A stretch of 41,569 nucleotides of DNA from Oscillospiraceae bacterium (GCA_018053145.1 JAGPMA010000017.1:1-41569); one strand, 5' to 3'. Positions 29,060-37,938 are shown, numbered from the stretch's first letter. The notes: generated by a model from the letters alone, not told the origin. Numbers and translations: made by a program.

Positions 29060-29947
29060 ATGAAGCACTTTTCCCTTACCGCCTGCTCAACGGCCGACAT
29101 GCCGCTAGATTTCTTCCATTTAAACGATATCCCCTTTGCTTGCTTCCACTTCATTATGGACGGAAAAGAATATTCCGACGACTTGGGGCAATCAATGCCT
29201 TTCGATGTCTTTTACAAAAAAATCGCCGAGGGCGCAAGTCCCACAACAAGTCAGGTAAACGCCGAAGATTACGAAACAATGTGGGAGCCCTTGCTTCAAT
29301 CGGGCAGTGACATCCTGCACATCACGCTTTCCAGCGGCATTTCCGGCACAATCAACTCCGCGAATGTCGCAAAAGAAACCATGCTCCAAAAATTCCCTGA
29401 GCGTAAAATAGTAATTATCGATTCACTTGGTGCTTCCAGCGGTTACGGCCTTCTCGTTACGGAAGCCTGTAGAATGCGCGATGAAGGCAAAACGCTCGAG
29501 GAAACCGAAGCTTGGCTCGAAAACAACAAGCTTCGCCTGCACCACTGGTTTTTCTCAACCGATTTGACAAGCTATTACCGCGGCGGGCGCATTTCCAGAG
29601 CCTCCGCCATGTTCGGAACACTTCTCAAAATTTGCCCGCTCATGAACATGAACACAAGCGGAGAGCTGATCCCGCGCGAGAAAATTCGTACTAAGAAAAA
29701 AGTTATAGAAGAAATCGTCGATCGCATGAAGAAGCACGCTGAAAATGGCCTTGATTACAGCGGCAAGTGCTACATTAGCAATTCAGGCTGCTTTGAAGAC
29801 GCACGCGCAGTCGCGGACTTGGTAGAAAAAACCTTTCCCAATCTGGACGGCAAGGTGCTCATCAATAGCGTTGGAACTGTTATTGGCGCACACACGGGTC
29901 CCGGAACTGTAGCGCTCTTTTTCTTCGGCGACGATAGAGTGAAATAA
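29060..29947 (+). CDS. DegV-family fatty-acid-binding protein (FakB-like)
   Basis: The 295-residue protein has the DegV fold. The N-terminal domain carries the TACSTADMPLDFF start and the conserved SPTTSQV loop, then ITLSSGISGT. The C-terminal domain ends with GTVIGAHTGPGTVALFFFG. Family members (FakB) bind a fatty acid and present it to the kinase FakA for phosphorylation and use in phospholipid synthesis. No fakA-like gene is in the window. The start is ATG 29060 behind GGAAGG; a TTG two codons earlier is less likely. A shared terminator follows. Confidence 0.92.
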   Translation: MKHFSLTACSTADMPLDFFHLNDIPFACFHFIMDGKEYSDDLGQSMPFDVFYKKIAEGASPTTSQVNAEDYETMWEPLLQSGSDILHITLSSGISGTINSANVAKETMLQKFPERKIVIIDSLGASSGYGLLVTEACRMRDEGKTLEETEAWLENNKLRLHHWFFSTDLTSYYRGGRISRASAMFGTLLKICPLMNMNTSGELIPREKIRTKKKVIEEIVDRMKKHAENGLDYSGKCYISNSGCFEDARAVADLVEKTFPNLDGKVLINSVGTVIGAHTGPGTVALFFFGDDRVK

Positions 29948-30024
29948 TAAAAAAACTCACAGATGAGCTGTAAGGAACACCTTAAAAACAGCGTATTGCT
30001 GTATAAGACTTTTCTTATAGCGTG

Positions 30025-30058
30025 AAAAAAGGCGAGGGTGCAAACCCTCGCCTTTTTT
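30025..30058. terminator. Bidirectional terminator between degV and the Ntn-hydrolase gene
   Basis: A 9-bp GC-rich stem (GGCGAGGGT / ACCCTCGCC) with a 4-nt loop is flanked by A6 and T6, so it reads as a strong intrinsic terminator on both strands. Confidence 0.93.
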
Positions 30059-30070
30059 ATCTTAATACGT

Positions 30071-31132
30071 TCACTTTGCCATTTTAAGGCTGAAATCAAT
30101 TATATTTCCGGTGTTCCTGTGCGCGAACAGTTTTCCCTCACCTGTGGTAAGATTATAAATAACCGACCATTGAAGCTTATCCACGCCCTCATCCATAACG
30201 CCCACCTTGGCAAGAAGCTCAATTGCCTGTTCTTGGCTGAGCGTTCCGCCGTTATCTTCGATTGTAGCTTTAACCGTGTCATAGCGATCAAATTCGCTAT
30301 AGCCTTCTCCGATGTTCAGTCCCTTATACTCGATAAAATTGGTCGCAATCTGATAGCTCTCATCCGTCGTCACCGTTTGCAGCGCCCCGTCGTAGTATTC
30401 GACCACCACCGATTTCCCGCTTGCATCGGCAATCAGAAAATGGCAATCAACATCGCCCGAAAAATAAATGTTGTATTGCCTTAAAAGCTCAACAGCTTCA
30501 TCCACGTTGGCTGCTTTATCAAGAACAAGTCTTATAGCTGTTGTTGTATTGAGCGTAACTTTGCTTGGGTCGGTTTTATAGTCATACTCAGGAACGGCAA
30601 GCAGCGCCATTGCAACGCCCTTTTCGTTCATACCGTCGAACGGCAAAAACGGAGACGCGAGAGTTAAAAAGCTGCTTGTAATCGAGTCCGGAAGCTTATC
30701 TTCAGAATAACCCGCAAATGATAGGTTAACCGTTGATATTGCGGAATAACCATTTTCGGGGTCGGTGACGCATTGCACTGCCGGAGAAAAGCCAAAATCG
30801 AAATTTCTGCAGAAGAGCACGTTGCCATTAGCATCACGTGTAACAAAGGCAGTACACGCATCTCCCGTTACGCCTAAGTCTATCGGCATCCCTTTGAGTA
30901 AACGCTTTGTTACGAAGTCCTCAATGTCGTTGTCGCTGTCAGCACCTGTTTTTAGGAACTCATCAAAGCCGTAATCTCCAAAATAGGTCATCTGGTACAA
31001 GGAATTTGCATCCACTTTATTCAAGGTCAGCAGGCTTCTGATTTCCTTGTTCCAAACCACGAAGGCAACTGCAAACAGCAGTATAATTACAGCTAAAACA
31101 ATGCTAATGATTTTTATTACTTTCTTTTTCAT
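30071..31132 (-). CDS. Membrane-anchored choloylglycine-hydrolase-like Ntn amidase
   Basis: The 353-residue protein begins with a transmembrane anchor (about residues 5-27) and a linker, then a domain resembling choloylglycine hydrolase / penicillin V acylase (linear amide C-N hydrolase). C93 in GDACTAF aligns with the nucleophile Cys2 of bile salt hydrolases. R109 and D112 (CRNFDF) keep the exact spacing of Arg18 and Asp21. N169 (DGMNEKG) and N265 (IATNF) fit Asn82 and Asn175. The nucleophile is internal, so activity would need cleavage between A92 and C93, or the protein differs from the classic enzymes. The substrate could be a bile salt, a penicillin, an N-acyl amide or a cell-wall amide; it cannot be decided here. 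It is last in an operon behind a YhfC protease gene (18 bp gap). Confidence 0.82.
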   Translation of the reverse strand: MKKKVIKIISIVLAVIILLFAVAFVVWNKEIRSLLTLNKVDANSLYQMTYFGDYGFDEFLKTGADSDNDIEDFVTKRLLKGMPIDLGVTGDACTAFVTRDANGNVLFCRNFDFGFSPAVQCVTDPENGYSAISTVNLSFAGYSEDKLPDSITSSFLTLASPFLPFDGMNEKGVAMALLAVPEYDYKTDPSKVTLNTTTAIRLVLDKAANVDEAVELLRQYNIYFSGDVDCHFLIADASGKSVVVEYYDGALQTVTTDESYQIATNFIEYKGLNIGEGYSEFDRYDTVKATIEDNGGTLSQEQAIELLAKVGVMDEGVDKLQWSVIYNLTTGEGKLFAHRNTGNIIDFSLKMAK

Positions 31133-31150
31133 CGTTTTGTCAACATCCTG

Positions 31151-31840
31151 TTATTCTTTCTTGTTTTCTTTTTTATACTCCAAACGAACGAACCCTGCGG
31201 CTATAAGTGCAAGGAATAGTATAACAGCTTCAATTGTCCAGAGATTCAAAGCTTCTGTTGCCATTACAGCCCCGAAATCTATAATTGTGTGGATAACAAA
31301 AGCCAAAATCAGCCATAAATAGTTCTTTTCCCGAACAGTTTTCATAACCAATACAGAAAACGCAATTTGTATTACCATCGTTGAAAGCCGCTCAACACCG
31401 CCCGCAAACATTGCCTCCGCAGCCGAAGGAAAGGTTGACATCAGCAGCATATAAATTGCGTTGAGTCCAACAACGAACATTGCCTCAATACCCCCATGAC
31501 CAACTCCGAAAGCAATTCCGTCCAGCGTGCTTCTCTGCTTTTTGAGAAATATCGACATTACGACAAATCTTCCGCCCTCTTCAAATAACGCCGCTGTTCC
31601 GCCTAGAAAAAGCGCGTAGAGCACGGACTGTGCTGAAGACATGAGGATAAACCACTCCTGATTTGGCAAAATAAAACGAAGCAAAGAAAAACGCAAAAAC
31701 ACCTGAAAAACCGTAAAAGTAAGTGCGCCGAAAAGGATAGGTTTCCAAGTTTCTTTTTTGCGGACGCAAAATATAACCGTAACGACGATTGGCAAAACTA
31801 TCGAGCAGATAATAACAAAAATGCAGCTGAAAACATCCAT
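31151..31840 (-). CDS. YhfC-family intramembrane metalloprotease-like protein
   Basis: The 229-residue protein has about seven hydrophobic segments. It shows the residues expected of the YhfC family (Pfam groups it with intramembrane metalloproteases): E87-E88 with R91 in LFEEGGRF, and H115 in FGVGHGGIEA. Substrates of this family are unknown. The ATG at 31840 follows TAGGAGCACGCAA. It sits 23 bp after the DUF975 gene and 18 bp before the Ntn hydrolase gene, so the three are probably one operon. Confidence 0.83.
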   Translation of the reverse strand: MDVFSCIFVIICSIVLPIVVTVIFCVRKKETWKPILFGALTFTVFQVFLRFSLLRFILPNQEWFILMSSAQSVLYALFLGGTAALFEEGGRFVVMSIFLKKQRSTLDGIAFGVGHGGIEAMFVVGLNAIYMLLMSTFPSAAEAMFAGGVERLSTMVIQIAFSVLVMKTVREKNYLWLILAFVIHTIIDFGAVMATEALNLWTIEAVILFLALIAAGFVRLEYKKENKKE

Positions 31841-31863
31841 TTGCGTGCTCCTATTTAAGGGAT

Positions 31864-32568
31864 TTAAACCATCTGATTAAAGCTTGATTTCGGCATATCA
31901 CGCAGAGCCAAGTAGAAATTAACATCGGTTACTGAAGTATATGGAGTTACCCAAATCGTAACAAACGGGAACAATGTCAGCAGATACCAGCCCAAAAAGC
32001 TGAGGTCAAGCACAAACAGCTCCCCCTTGCGTCCGTTCATCATCTGCTTGCTTGCCCTTATGCAGTCAAGCGCCCCAAGCTGCGGGTTGTCTATCATAAT
32101 ATATAGCGCCATGCGATAACGATATGCGGCAACAATTCCGGGAACTATCAATAGCAGGCTCCAAAGGAAAACGAAAACAAACATTAGTATATTCAGCCAC
32201 AGCACCTTGAAAAATATTGCAAAACCATCGAAAAAATTCCCAAAACCCGCCATACGAAACTGGCAAATATTCATGCAGTAAATCGAAAAGCCTGTATACA
32301 TCATCATCAGCATCAGTGAAAGTGCGATTCCTATAAGTGTTGCTCCGGGTCCGACCTTAGGAAGAGGTGCAACATAATCAAAATTACCGGCCATCATCTG
32401 CTCCATAGTCGCCATGTACGCTGTATATTGACCGCTGACGCTATATGATAAAAACTGAAGTATAGCAACTATCCCCAAAAACACCAATCCCACCAGAATC
32501 GGGCTGGGTTTTGTTGACGAGATGAGGTTTTTTGAGTTTTGCTTTATCGCTGCACGGTTTATTTTCAT
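31864..32568 (-). CDS. DUF975-family membrane protein
   Basis: The 234-residue protein has several membrane segments and the conserved C-terminal part of DUF975 (ALDCIRASKQMMNGRKGELF, followed by LSFLGWYLL). The family is common in Firmicutes and has no established function. It heads the operon with the YhfC-like and Ntn hydrolase genes; the start has AGGAGAGAAAA upstream. No clear promoter was found in the AT-rich 32569-32687 stretch. Confidence 0.82.
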   Translation of the reverse strand: MKINRAAIKQNSKNLISSTKPSPILVGLVFLGIVAILQFLSYSVSGQYTAYMATMEQMMAGNFDYVAPLPKVGPGATLIGIALSLMLMMMYTGFSIYCMNICQFRMAGFGNFFDGFAIFFKVLWLNILMFVFVFLWSLLLIVPGIVAAYRYRMALYIMIDNPQLGALDCIRASKQMMNGRKGELFVLDLSFLGWYLLTLFPFVTIWVTPYTSVTDVNFYLALRDMPKSSFNQMV

Positions 32569-32687
32569 TTTTCTCTCCTATAAAAAAGGGTATACTTGGG
32601 TTTATAATAGAATTTTACCACACATGACAGATAAAATAAATGAAAATTTTGGACGATTTTTAATGCACTTTATTGATTGATAATTGT

Positions 32688-32716
32688 TTGAAAATGATGT
32701 TTTATTGTGCTATAAT
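32688..32716 (+). promoter_or_regulatory. Promoter of nadA
   Basis: TTGAAA (32688-32693), a 17-bp spacer and a perfect TATAAT (32711-32716) predict a transcript start near 32723 and a leader of about 83 nt. This rules out the in-frame TTG at 32716 as the start codon. Confidence 0.8.
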
Positions 32717-32805
32717 TGAAAAAACAAGCCGTTTTTGGGCCTAAACTTTTGCACAAATCGGTACAAACACGACTGCCGTTAATCCGAAAGGGAAAAATTG
32801 CTCCT

Positions 32806-33711
32806 ATGAATGAACTTCATGAAAAAATACTAAAGTTAAAAAAACAGCGCAACGCTCTTATACTCGCCCACTATTATCAAACTCTGCCTGTACAGGATAT
32901 CGCCGATTATGTTGGCGACTCCTTCGCGTTGGCAAAGCTTGCACAAAACGCAGCGCAGGACACAATCATTATGTGCGGTGTGCGCTTCATGGCGGAGAGC
33001 GCAAAGATATTAAACCCCGGCAAAACTGTTTATCTTCCGAGCGAGGACGCAGGCTGTCCCATGGCAGAAATGATAAGCCCCGAGGATGTTCTGTCTCTTC
33101 GCGAGAAATATCCCGAGGCCGCCGTTGTCTGCTATGTCAATTCTTCTGCCGCGGTGAAGGCAGTTTGCGACATTTGCTGCACCTCCTCCTCAGCGGAAAT
33201 GGTTGTGCGCGCTCTCCCGAACAAGCAAATCATATTTGTACCAGACAAAAATCTTGGTGCATACGTCGCAAAAAGCGTCCCAGAAAAAAAGATTATTCTC
33301 TTTGAGGGCTACTGCCCGATTCACAACTGTGTTTCCGTACTCGACGCTCAAGCAGCAAAAAAGCTTTCACGGGGCGCAAAAATTCTCGTTCATCCCGAGT
33401 GCCCGCCCGAGGTGCTCGAGTTTGCAGACTATATCGGCTCAACCGCCGGAATCTTGGACTTTGCAAGGAAAACAGCCGCAAAAGAACTGATTATCGGCAC
33501 AGAACTTGGAGTATACGAAATCCTAAAACGCGAATTGCCTGACAAGAAACTTCTTCTTATAAAAGAGGATTTCGTGTGCGCCGACATGAAAAAGACAGAG
33601 CTTTCGGACATTCTCGCTTGCCTTGAGGGCGTAAGGCCGCCCCTTGAGTTACCCGCGAGCGAGATAGACGGAGCCAGAGCAAGTCTTGAGCGCATGGTGG
33701 GAATCGAATAG
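32806..33711 (+). CDS. nadA: Quinolinate synthase NadA
   Basis: NadA condenses iminoaspartate with dihydroxyacetone phosphate to quinolinate in NAD biosynthesis. The 301-residue protein belongs to the short type. The three 4Fe-4S ligands are C84 (DAGCPMAEM), C170 (EGYCPIHN) and C258 (VCADMKK), with the usual 86-88 residue spacing. Other signatures are AHYYQ, GDSF, MCGVRFMAE and VHPEC. The ATG at 32806 was chosen because the -10 box ends at 32716; its ribosome binding site is distant (AAAGGG, about 14 nt). nadB and nadC are not adjacent, which is unusual in Firmicutes. Confidence 0.95.
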   Translation: MNELHEKILKLKKQRNALILAHYYQTLPVQDIADYVGDSFALAKLAQNAAQDTIIMCGVRFMAESAKILNPGKTVYLPSEDAGCPMAEMISPEDVLSLREKYPEAAVVCYVNSSAAVKAVCDICCTSSSAEMVVRALPNKQIIFVPDKNLGAYVAKSVPEKKIILFEGYCPIHNCVSVLDAQAAKKLSRGAKILVHPECPPEVLEFADYIGSTAGILDFARKTAAKELIIGTELGVYEILKRELPDKKLLLIKEDFVCADMKKTELSDILACLEGVRPPLELPASEIDGARASLERMVGIE

Positions 33712-33718
33712 GATTAGT

Positions 33719-33777
33719 TAACATAATTAATACGGCCGTTGCTCTATCGTCGAGCAACGGCCGTATTAATTATGTTA
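33719..33777. terminator. Bidirectional terminator between nadA and the anti-sigma gene
   Basis: A 26-bp perfect stem around a 7-nt loop (33745-33751) has a GC core ACGGCCGTTGCTC and AT-rich outer arms (AACATAATTAAT). It lies 7 bp after the nadA stop and just past the anti-sigma stop, between convergent genes. Confidence 0.88.
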
Positions 33778-33781
33778 TGGT

Positions 33782-34798
33782 TTAGGTAATTTTGTTTTCT
33801 TTGTTAACCTTTTTTATAAATTCTTCAAATTTGTCTTGAAGGCCTTCGGCTTTGTAAAGGATTTTTTCGGTCGAAAGCTTTTCAGAGGTTTCAGGTAATT
33901 CAGCGTCTGAAATCACACACCACAGTTTCCCGTCAACGAACCAAACATTAATAATTTTATCTTTTGCGGTTTTATCCTTTTCCAAATCGGCGGGGAACAG
34001 AAAAGAAAACAAAGGCTCGCTTTCGATTATTTTTCCGTCCTCTGTCGAATACTCAGCACTCTCATCCGGTAAGGCTGTAAGGAATTCGGAAAACGCGGTC
34101 AAGCCTTCTTCGGAGGAGATGGTAAACAGCAGCTTGTTTTTTTCTTTATCGGTCTCGACGGCGTAGTACTTGCCCTCAAAGACTTGAATTTTCTTTGCTT
34201 CAAACAGGAAGGCAGGCTCTTTTTCTTCACCTGTTGTATTCTCGGCAATTGCCATCGAATTTTCGGTAAATCCAAACTGCAAAACAGTTCCGTCTGTGTT
34301 TTCAGTTTCAGGCACTCCGGCTGTTAGCATAGCCTGACCTGATTCTTCAACGTTGCTGCCTGCATCGGAAGCTGTGGTGTCGCCTGAGGCAGCGTCCCCA
34401 AGGGCTGAGTTCATTGAATACATTGATTCATCCGCTGCTCTTGAAAGAGCCGCCGGAGCAGATGACCCCATATTTAAGCCGTCGAGCAGGCCAAAGTACG
34501 ACGCTCCGAATATAGCAAGAGCGAGACAAGCGGCGATTGCCGTATATCTTCCGAAAGAAAAACGGCTTCCGCCTTTTTTCTGCATCTTGATTTTGTACAT
34601 CACGCCCTTGGCTAGAGTTTCGGGCGGAGCTACCAGGCTCTCTGAAAAAGCATCTGAAATGCCTAGAAATGCGTCGTGAATTCTTGCGCACTCTTGGCAA
34701 CTGTCGATGTGGGTGCGAAGCTCCGCTTCCTGCTCTGCGGTCAATTCACCGTCTACCATCGCGCTTATCATTTCTATATATTTTTCGCAGTCGCTCAT
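33782..34798 (-). CDS. Anti-sigma factor with zinc-finger (zf-HC2) domain
   Basis: The 338-residue protein has an N-terminal zinc-binding anti-sigma domain with H30, C34 and C37 in HIDSCQECARI. One transmembrane helix follows (about residues 84-106), then an extracytoplasmic region of about 230 residues that is acidic and Ser/Glu-rich at first, then has a folded part (VFEGKYYAVETDKEKNKLL). It should hold the sigma factor coded just upstream until an envelope signal releases it. It starts 3 bp after the sigma gene stop. The sensory region is not one I recognise. Confidence 0.87.
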   Translation of the reverse strand: MSDCEKYIEMISAMVDGELTAEQEAELRTHIDSCQECARIHDAFLGISDAFSESLVAPPETLAKGVMYKIKMQKKGGSRFSFGRYTAIAACLALAIFGASYFGLLDGLNMGSSAPAALSRAADESMYSMNSALGDAASGDTTASDAGSNVEESGQAMLTAGVPETENTDGTVLQFGFTENSMAIAENTTGEEKEPAFLFEAKKIQVFEGKYYAVETDKEKNKLLFTISSEEGLTAFSEFLTALPDESAEYSTEDGKIIESEPLFSFLFPADLEKDKTAKDKIINVWFVDGKLWCVISDAELPETSEKLSTEKILYKAEGLQDKFEEFIKKVNKENKIT

Positions 34799-34801
34799 GC
34801 T

Positions 34802-35413
34802 TCACACCTCCTTTGCTTTCTTTGACGAAAGGCCATACGAAAAGTTCCCATCCGCCTTTAAAATTGCGCATAACCTTTTTCGGGCACGGAATATTCGGGA
34901 CTTTACAGTCCCTTCCTCCAGTGAAAGTGCCTCGGCAATTTCTTCATAGCTCAAGCCGTCGATTTCGCGTAAAAGTAAAATTGCACGATAGTCCTTAGGC
35001 AGATTTAAAAGCCCTCGATTAACTGCCTCGCGCAGTTCTTTTTTTTCCGCCAATGTTTCAGGCGAGAAGCGATCGTCGGGGATTTCAAGCTCCTTGTCGT
35101 CCTCCTCTTCACTCATAAAAGTGAGTGAGTCGTGACGCTTTCTCCCCTGTGAACGAAGAAAATCGAGACAAACATTTGTCGTAAGCCGATAAAGCCATAC
35201 AGAAAATCGGCTTTCGCCGCGAAAAAGCGCAATCGAATTATAAGCTTTTATAAAAGCCTCCTGCGACATGTCGTAAGCATCTTCCGTGTTTCCCACCATT
35301 CGCAGAGCAAGGTTATATACCTTTGTTTGATTTTCAAGAACGAGCTTTTCAAACGAAGCACTGTCGCCGGTCTGAACCTTCGCGATGAGTATTTCTTCTT
35401 CCTCACGCGTCAT
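34802..35413 (-). CDS. ECF sigma factor (SigW-like, sigma-70 family)
   Basis: The 203-residue protein has sigma region 2 (KVYNLALRMVGNTEDAYDMS, then QEAFIKAYNSIALF and WLYRLTTNVCLDFLR) and region 4 (LPKDYRAILLLREIDGLSYE, then EIAEALSLEEGTVKSRI). Regions 1.1 and 3 are absent, so it is an ECF type. A membrane anti-sigma factor gene follows directly, so it probably controls an envelope stress regulon, possibly including its own operon. It starts 4 bp after dusB. Confidence 0.94.
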   Translation of the reverse strand: MTREEEEILIAKVQTGDSASFEKLVLENQTKVYNLALRMVGNTEDAYDMSQEAFIKAYNSIALFRGESRFSVWLYRLTTNVCLDFLRSQGRKRHDSLTFMSEEEDDKELEIPDDRFSPETLAEKKELREAVNRGLLNLPKDYRAILLLREIDGLSYEEIAEALSLEEGTVKSRIFRARKRLCAILKADGNFSYGLSSKKAKEV

Positions 35414-35417
35414 AGAC

Positions 35418-36389
35418 TCACCTCAATTCTCTTTTTATCTGCTTTGCAAGCGCGTAAATATCTTCAAGCGTTTCAACGCTGACTACTTGGTTTTTAAAAA
35501 AAGCCGAATACGGAACTCCGTGCAAATACCACGCGAAGTGTTTTCTTGCCTCAAGACAGGCGATTTTTTCGCCTTTATACTTGACAGCGTTTTCAAACTG
35601 ACGAACAGCCGTGTCAATCCGCTCCGAAAGTGGTGGCAGGTCAGGCACTGTTTCGCCGTTCAGCAGCGCGTTTGCCCTTGTAAAAAGCCACGGATTTCCG
35701 AAAGCACCGCGTCCGATCATCGCCATGTCGCAGCCGGTATAGCGAAGGATTTTGACCGCGTCCTCCGGCTCGAAAACATCACCGTTGGCCAAAACGGGTA
35801 TGCTCACCGCTTTTTTCACATCACGGATAATGTCCCAATCCGCAACGCCAGAATACATTTGCGTTTTAGTCCGTCCGTGAACCGTTATCGCAGAAGCGCC
35901 CGCTTCCTCGCACATTTTCCCAAATTCGACTGCGTTTACGCTGCCCTTGTCCCAACCCTTGCGAAATTTAACCGTTACGGGCACACCCGCTCCGCGCACG
36001 ACTGCTTCGATGATTCTTCGCGCCTTTTCGGGGTCACGCATGAGGGCGCTGCCGTCGCCGTTACCGGAGACCTTGCCTACAGGGCAGCCCATGTTGATGT
36101 CGATAATGTCCGCGCCCGAAATTTCTTGCGCAAGTCCTGCTGCCTGCTCCATGAATTCCGGCTCGCTGCCAAAAATCTGTGCAGCGCAGGGATGCTCATT
36201 TTCATCGATTTCAAGCAGACTTTTAGTTTTTACGTCCTTGTAAACAAGCGCCTTGGCGCTGACCATTTCGGTGCAGGTATAAGCCGCGCCCGCGCTCCTG
36301 CATATCTCGCGGAAGGCGATATCCGTAACCCCCGCCATCGGTGCAAGCGCAAGAAGCCCGTTAATTTCAATTTGACCTATTTTCACCAT
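35418..36389 (-). CDS. dusB: tRNA-dihydrouridine synthase (DusB family)
   Basis: This flavoenzyme reduces specific uridines in tRNA to dihydrouridine. The 323-residue protein has the TIM-barrel FMN motif LAPMAGVTD, the catalytic C102 in NMGCPVGKV followed by GNGDGSALM, and HGRTKTQMYSG and ANGDVF barrel signatures. The ribosome binding site of the downstream sigma gene overlaps its last codons. It follows xthA by 9 bp. Confidence 0.93.
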   Translation of the reverse strand: MVKIGQIEINGLLALAPMAGVTDIAFREICRSAGAAYTCTEMVSAKALVYKDVKTKSLLEIDENEHPCAAQIFGSEPEFMEQAAGLAQEISGADIIDINMGCPVGKVSGNGDGSALMRDPEKARRIIEAVVRGAGVPVTVKFRKGWDKGSVNAVEFGKMCEEAGASAITVHGRTKTQMYSGVADWDIIRDVKKAVSIPVLANGDVFEPEDAVKILRYTGCDMAMIGRGAFGNPWLFTRANALLNGETVPDLPPLSERIDTAVRQFENAVKYKGEKIACLEARKHFAWYLHGVPYSAFFKNQVVSVETLEDIYALAKQIKRELR

Positions 36390-36398
36390 TACTACATC

Positions 36399-37157
36399 CT
36401 AAAACTGAAGGTCCAAGCCCACGGGACAATGGTCGCTGCCGAAAACCTCAGTGCAAATGAACGCCTTATCTATGTTTTTACGCAGCCTGTCAGATACCAG
36501 AAAATAGTCAATTCTCCAGCCGACGCCCTTTTCTCTGGCGTTCATGCGATAGCTCCACCAGCTATATGCACCCTCGGTATCGGGATACAGATAGCGAAAT
36601 GTATCAGTAAATCCGGCGGCTATAAGCTCCGAAAACTTTGCGCGTTCCTCGTCGGAAAAGCCGGGATTGCCCCTGTTGGTTTTCGGATTTTTTAGGTCGA
36701 TTTCCTCATGCGCGACATTCAAGTCGCCGCAGATAATTACTGGTTTCTTTGCATCCAGTTCGCAAACATAGTCGCGGAAAGCATCCTCCCAGCTCATACG
36801 GTAGGATAGACGTTTCAGCTCATCCTGTGAGTTGGGTGTGTAAACGCATACGAGATAATATTCCTCAAACTCAAGTGTCAAAGCACGGCCTTCAGTATCA
36901 TGCTCGGCAAGCCCCAAGCCGTACGCAACGGATATTGGTGCTATTTTTGTAAAAACAGCCGTACCCGAGTAGCCCTTCTTCTCCGCATAATTCCAATAAT
37001 GCTCATATCCGGGCAAATCAAGCTCAATCTGCCCCTCCTGAAGTTTAGTTTCCTGAAGGCAGAACACATCCGCTTCAAGACCATAGAACAAGTCCTCAAA
37101 GCCCTTTTTCATAACCGCGCGAAGACCGTTAACGTTCCAGGAAATTAGCCGCATCAT
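36399..37157 (-). CDS. xthA: Exodeoxyribonuclease III (AP endonuclease)
   Basis: XthA cleaves at abasic sites and trims blocked 3' ends during base excision repair. The 252-residue protein has the EEP signatures [16 protein letters not shown] (metal-binding Glu), [16 protein letters not shown] and the catalytic [10 protein letters not shown]. Its ATG overlaps the trmB stop. Confidence 0.95.
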   Translation of the reverse strand: MMRLISWNVNGLRAVMKKGFEDLFYGLEADVFCLQETKLQEGQIELDLPGYEHYWNYAEKKGYSGTAVFTKIAPISVAYGLGLAEHDTEGRALTLEFEEYYLVCVYTPNSQDELKRLSYRMSWEDAFRDYVCELDAKKPVIICGDLNVAHEEIDLKNPKTNRGNPGFSDEERAKFSELIAAGFTDTFRYLYPDTEGAYSWWSYRMNAREKGVGWRIDYFLVSDRLRKNIDKAFICTEVFGSDHCPVGLDLQF

Positions 37158-37795
37158 CGCTTCTCCTTTTTCGCCACAAGGCGATTTATATTAACGCCCT
37201 GCTCGTGAAATTTTGCCTCGTAGTCGGTCATTACACCTACAACACCATTTTCGTGGAGGTTTCTTGTTACCTCTGAAAGAGTCCAGCCCTCGCGCTCGAA
37301 GGTCTCGACTGAGTACTCAAAAAGCGGCTGGTTGTCGGTTTTGAAGTGTATCTCCCCTTCTGGCTTCAGAACGCTTTCGTAAAGCTCCAGAAACCCGGGC
37401 GAGGTCAGCCTGTGCTTTGCGTCGCGATTTTTAGGCCAAGGGTCAGAAAAATTTAAATAAATACGGTCAACCTCGCCCTGCGCGAAAATTACTGGCAGCG
37501 CAAGTACATCCGTATCGATAAAGCGAACATTTCTAATGTCCCTGTCCGAAACTCGCTCCATGCCGATTATCATCGCGTCTGCGACTTTTTCGATGGCAAC
37601 AAGCAAGGCTTCGGGGTTTTGCTCTGCGGTGTCGGCAGTAAAGCGGCCCTTGCCGCAGCCCAGCTCCAGCCAGAGGGTCGAATACTCGTAATTGTTTTTT
37701 AGCCACCCCCCTTTAAGGGCAGCCGGGTCTTTTATTTGAACATGGGAACATTGCTCCATGCGTGGGATTAGGTTTGGTTTCTTTCGAATTCTCAT
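37154..37795 (-). CDS. trmB: tRNA (guanine-N7)-methyltransferase TrmB
   Basis: TrmB methylates G46 of tRNA using S-adenosylmethionine. The 213-residue protein starts with the typical MRIRKKP. It has the SAM motif [10 protein letters not shown], the TrmB signature [15 protein letters not shown] and [14 protein letters not shown] chose ATG 37795 for its N-terminus, though its Shine-Dalgarno (AAGGAG) is 13 nt away; GTG 37807 is too close to it. It begins the trmB-xthA-dusB-sigma-anti-sigma run. Confidence 0.93.
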   Translation of the reverse strand: MRIRKKPNLIPRMEQCSHVQIKDPAALKGGWLKNNYEYSTLWLELGCGKGRFTADTAEQNPEALLVAIEKVADAMIIGMERVSDRDIRNVRFIDTDVLALPVIFAQGEVDRIYLNFSDPWPKNRDAKHRLTSPGFLELYESVLKPEGEIHFKTDNQPLFEYSVETFEREGWTLSEVTRNLHENGVVGVMTDYEAKFHEQGVNINRLVAKKEKR

Positions 37796-37859
37796 GGGAT
37801 TTATCACACTCCTTTTGCGATAATACCATATGCTAAAAGAAACATCAACAAAAAAACCA

Positions 37860-37888
37860 TTGCAGAATTATTCAAACTATGTTACTAT
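37860..37888 (+). promoter_or_regulatory. Weak promoter candidate for the degenerate tRNA-Pro
   Basis: TTGCAG (37860-37865), a 17-bp spacer and TACTAT (37883-37888) lie 50 bp before the degenerate tRNA. The match is modest and the copy may be inactive. Confidence 0.35.
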
Positions 37889-37938
37889 ATCAAAGCTCTG
37901 AGCTTGCAGCTTTCCTTCGGCGCGAAACAGATAAATTT

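Noticed and set aside
32716-32805. Thirty extra N-terminal codons for NadA from a TTG
   Set aside because: The TTG begins at the last base of the -10 box, so it would not be transcribed, and NadA of 301 residues is the normal short form.
32723-32805. NAD-sensing riboswitch before nadA
   Set aside because: The 83-nt leader shows no structure that I could match to a known NAD riboswitch, and none is expected in this group.
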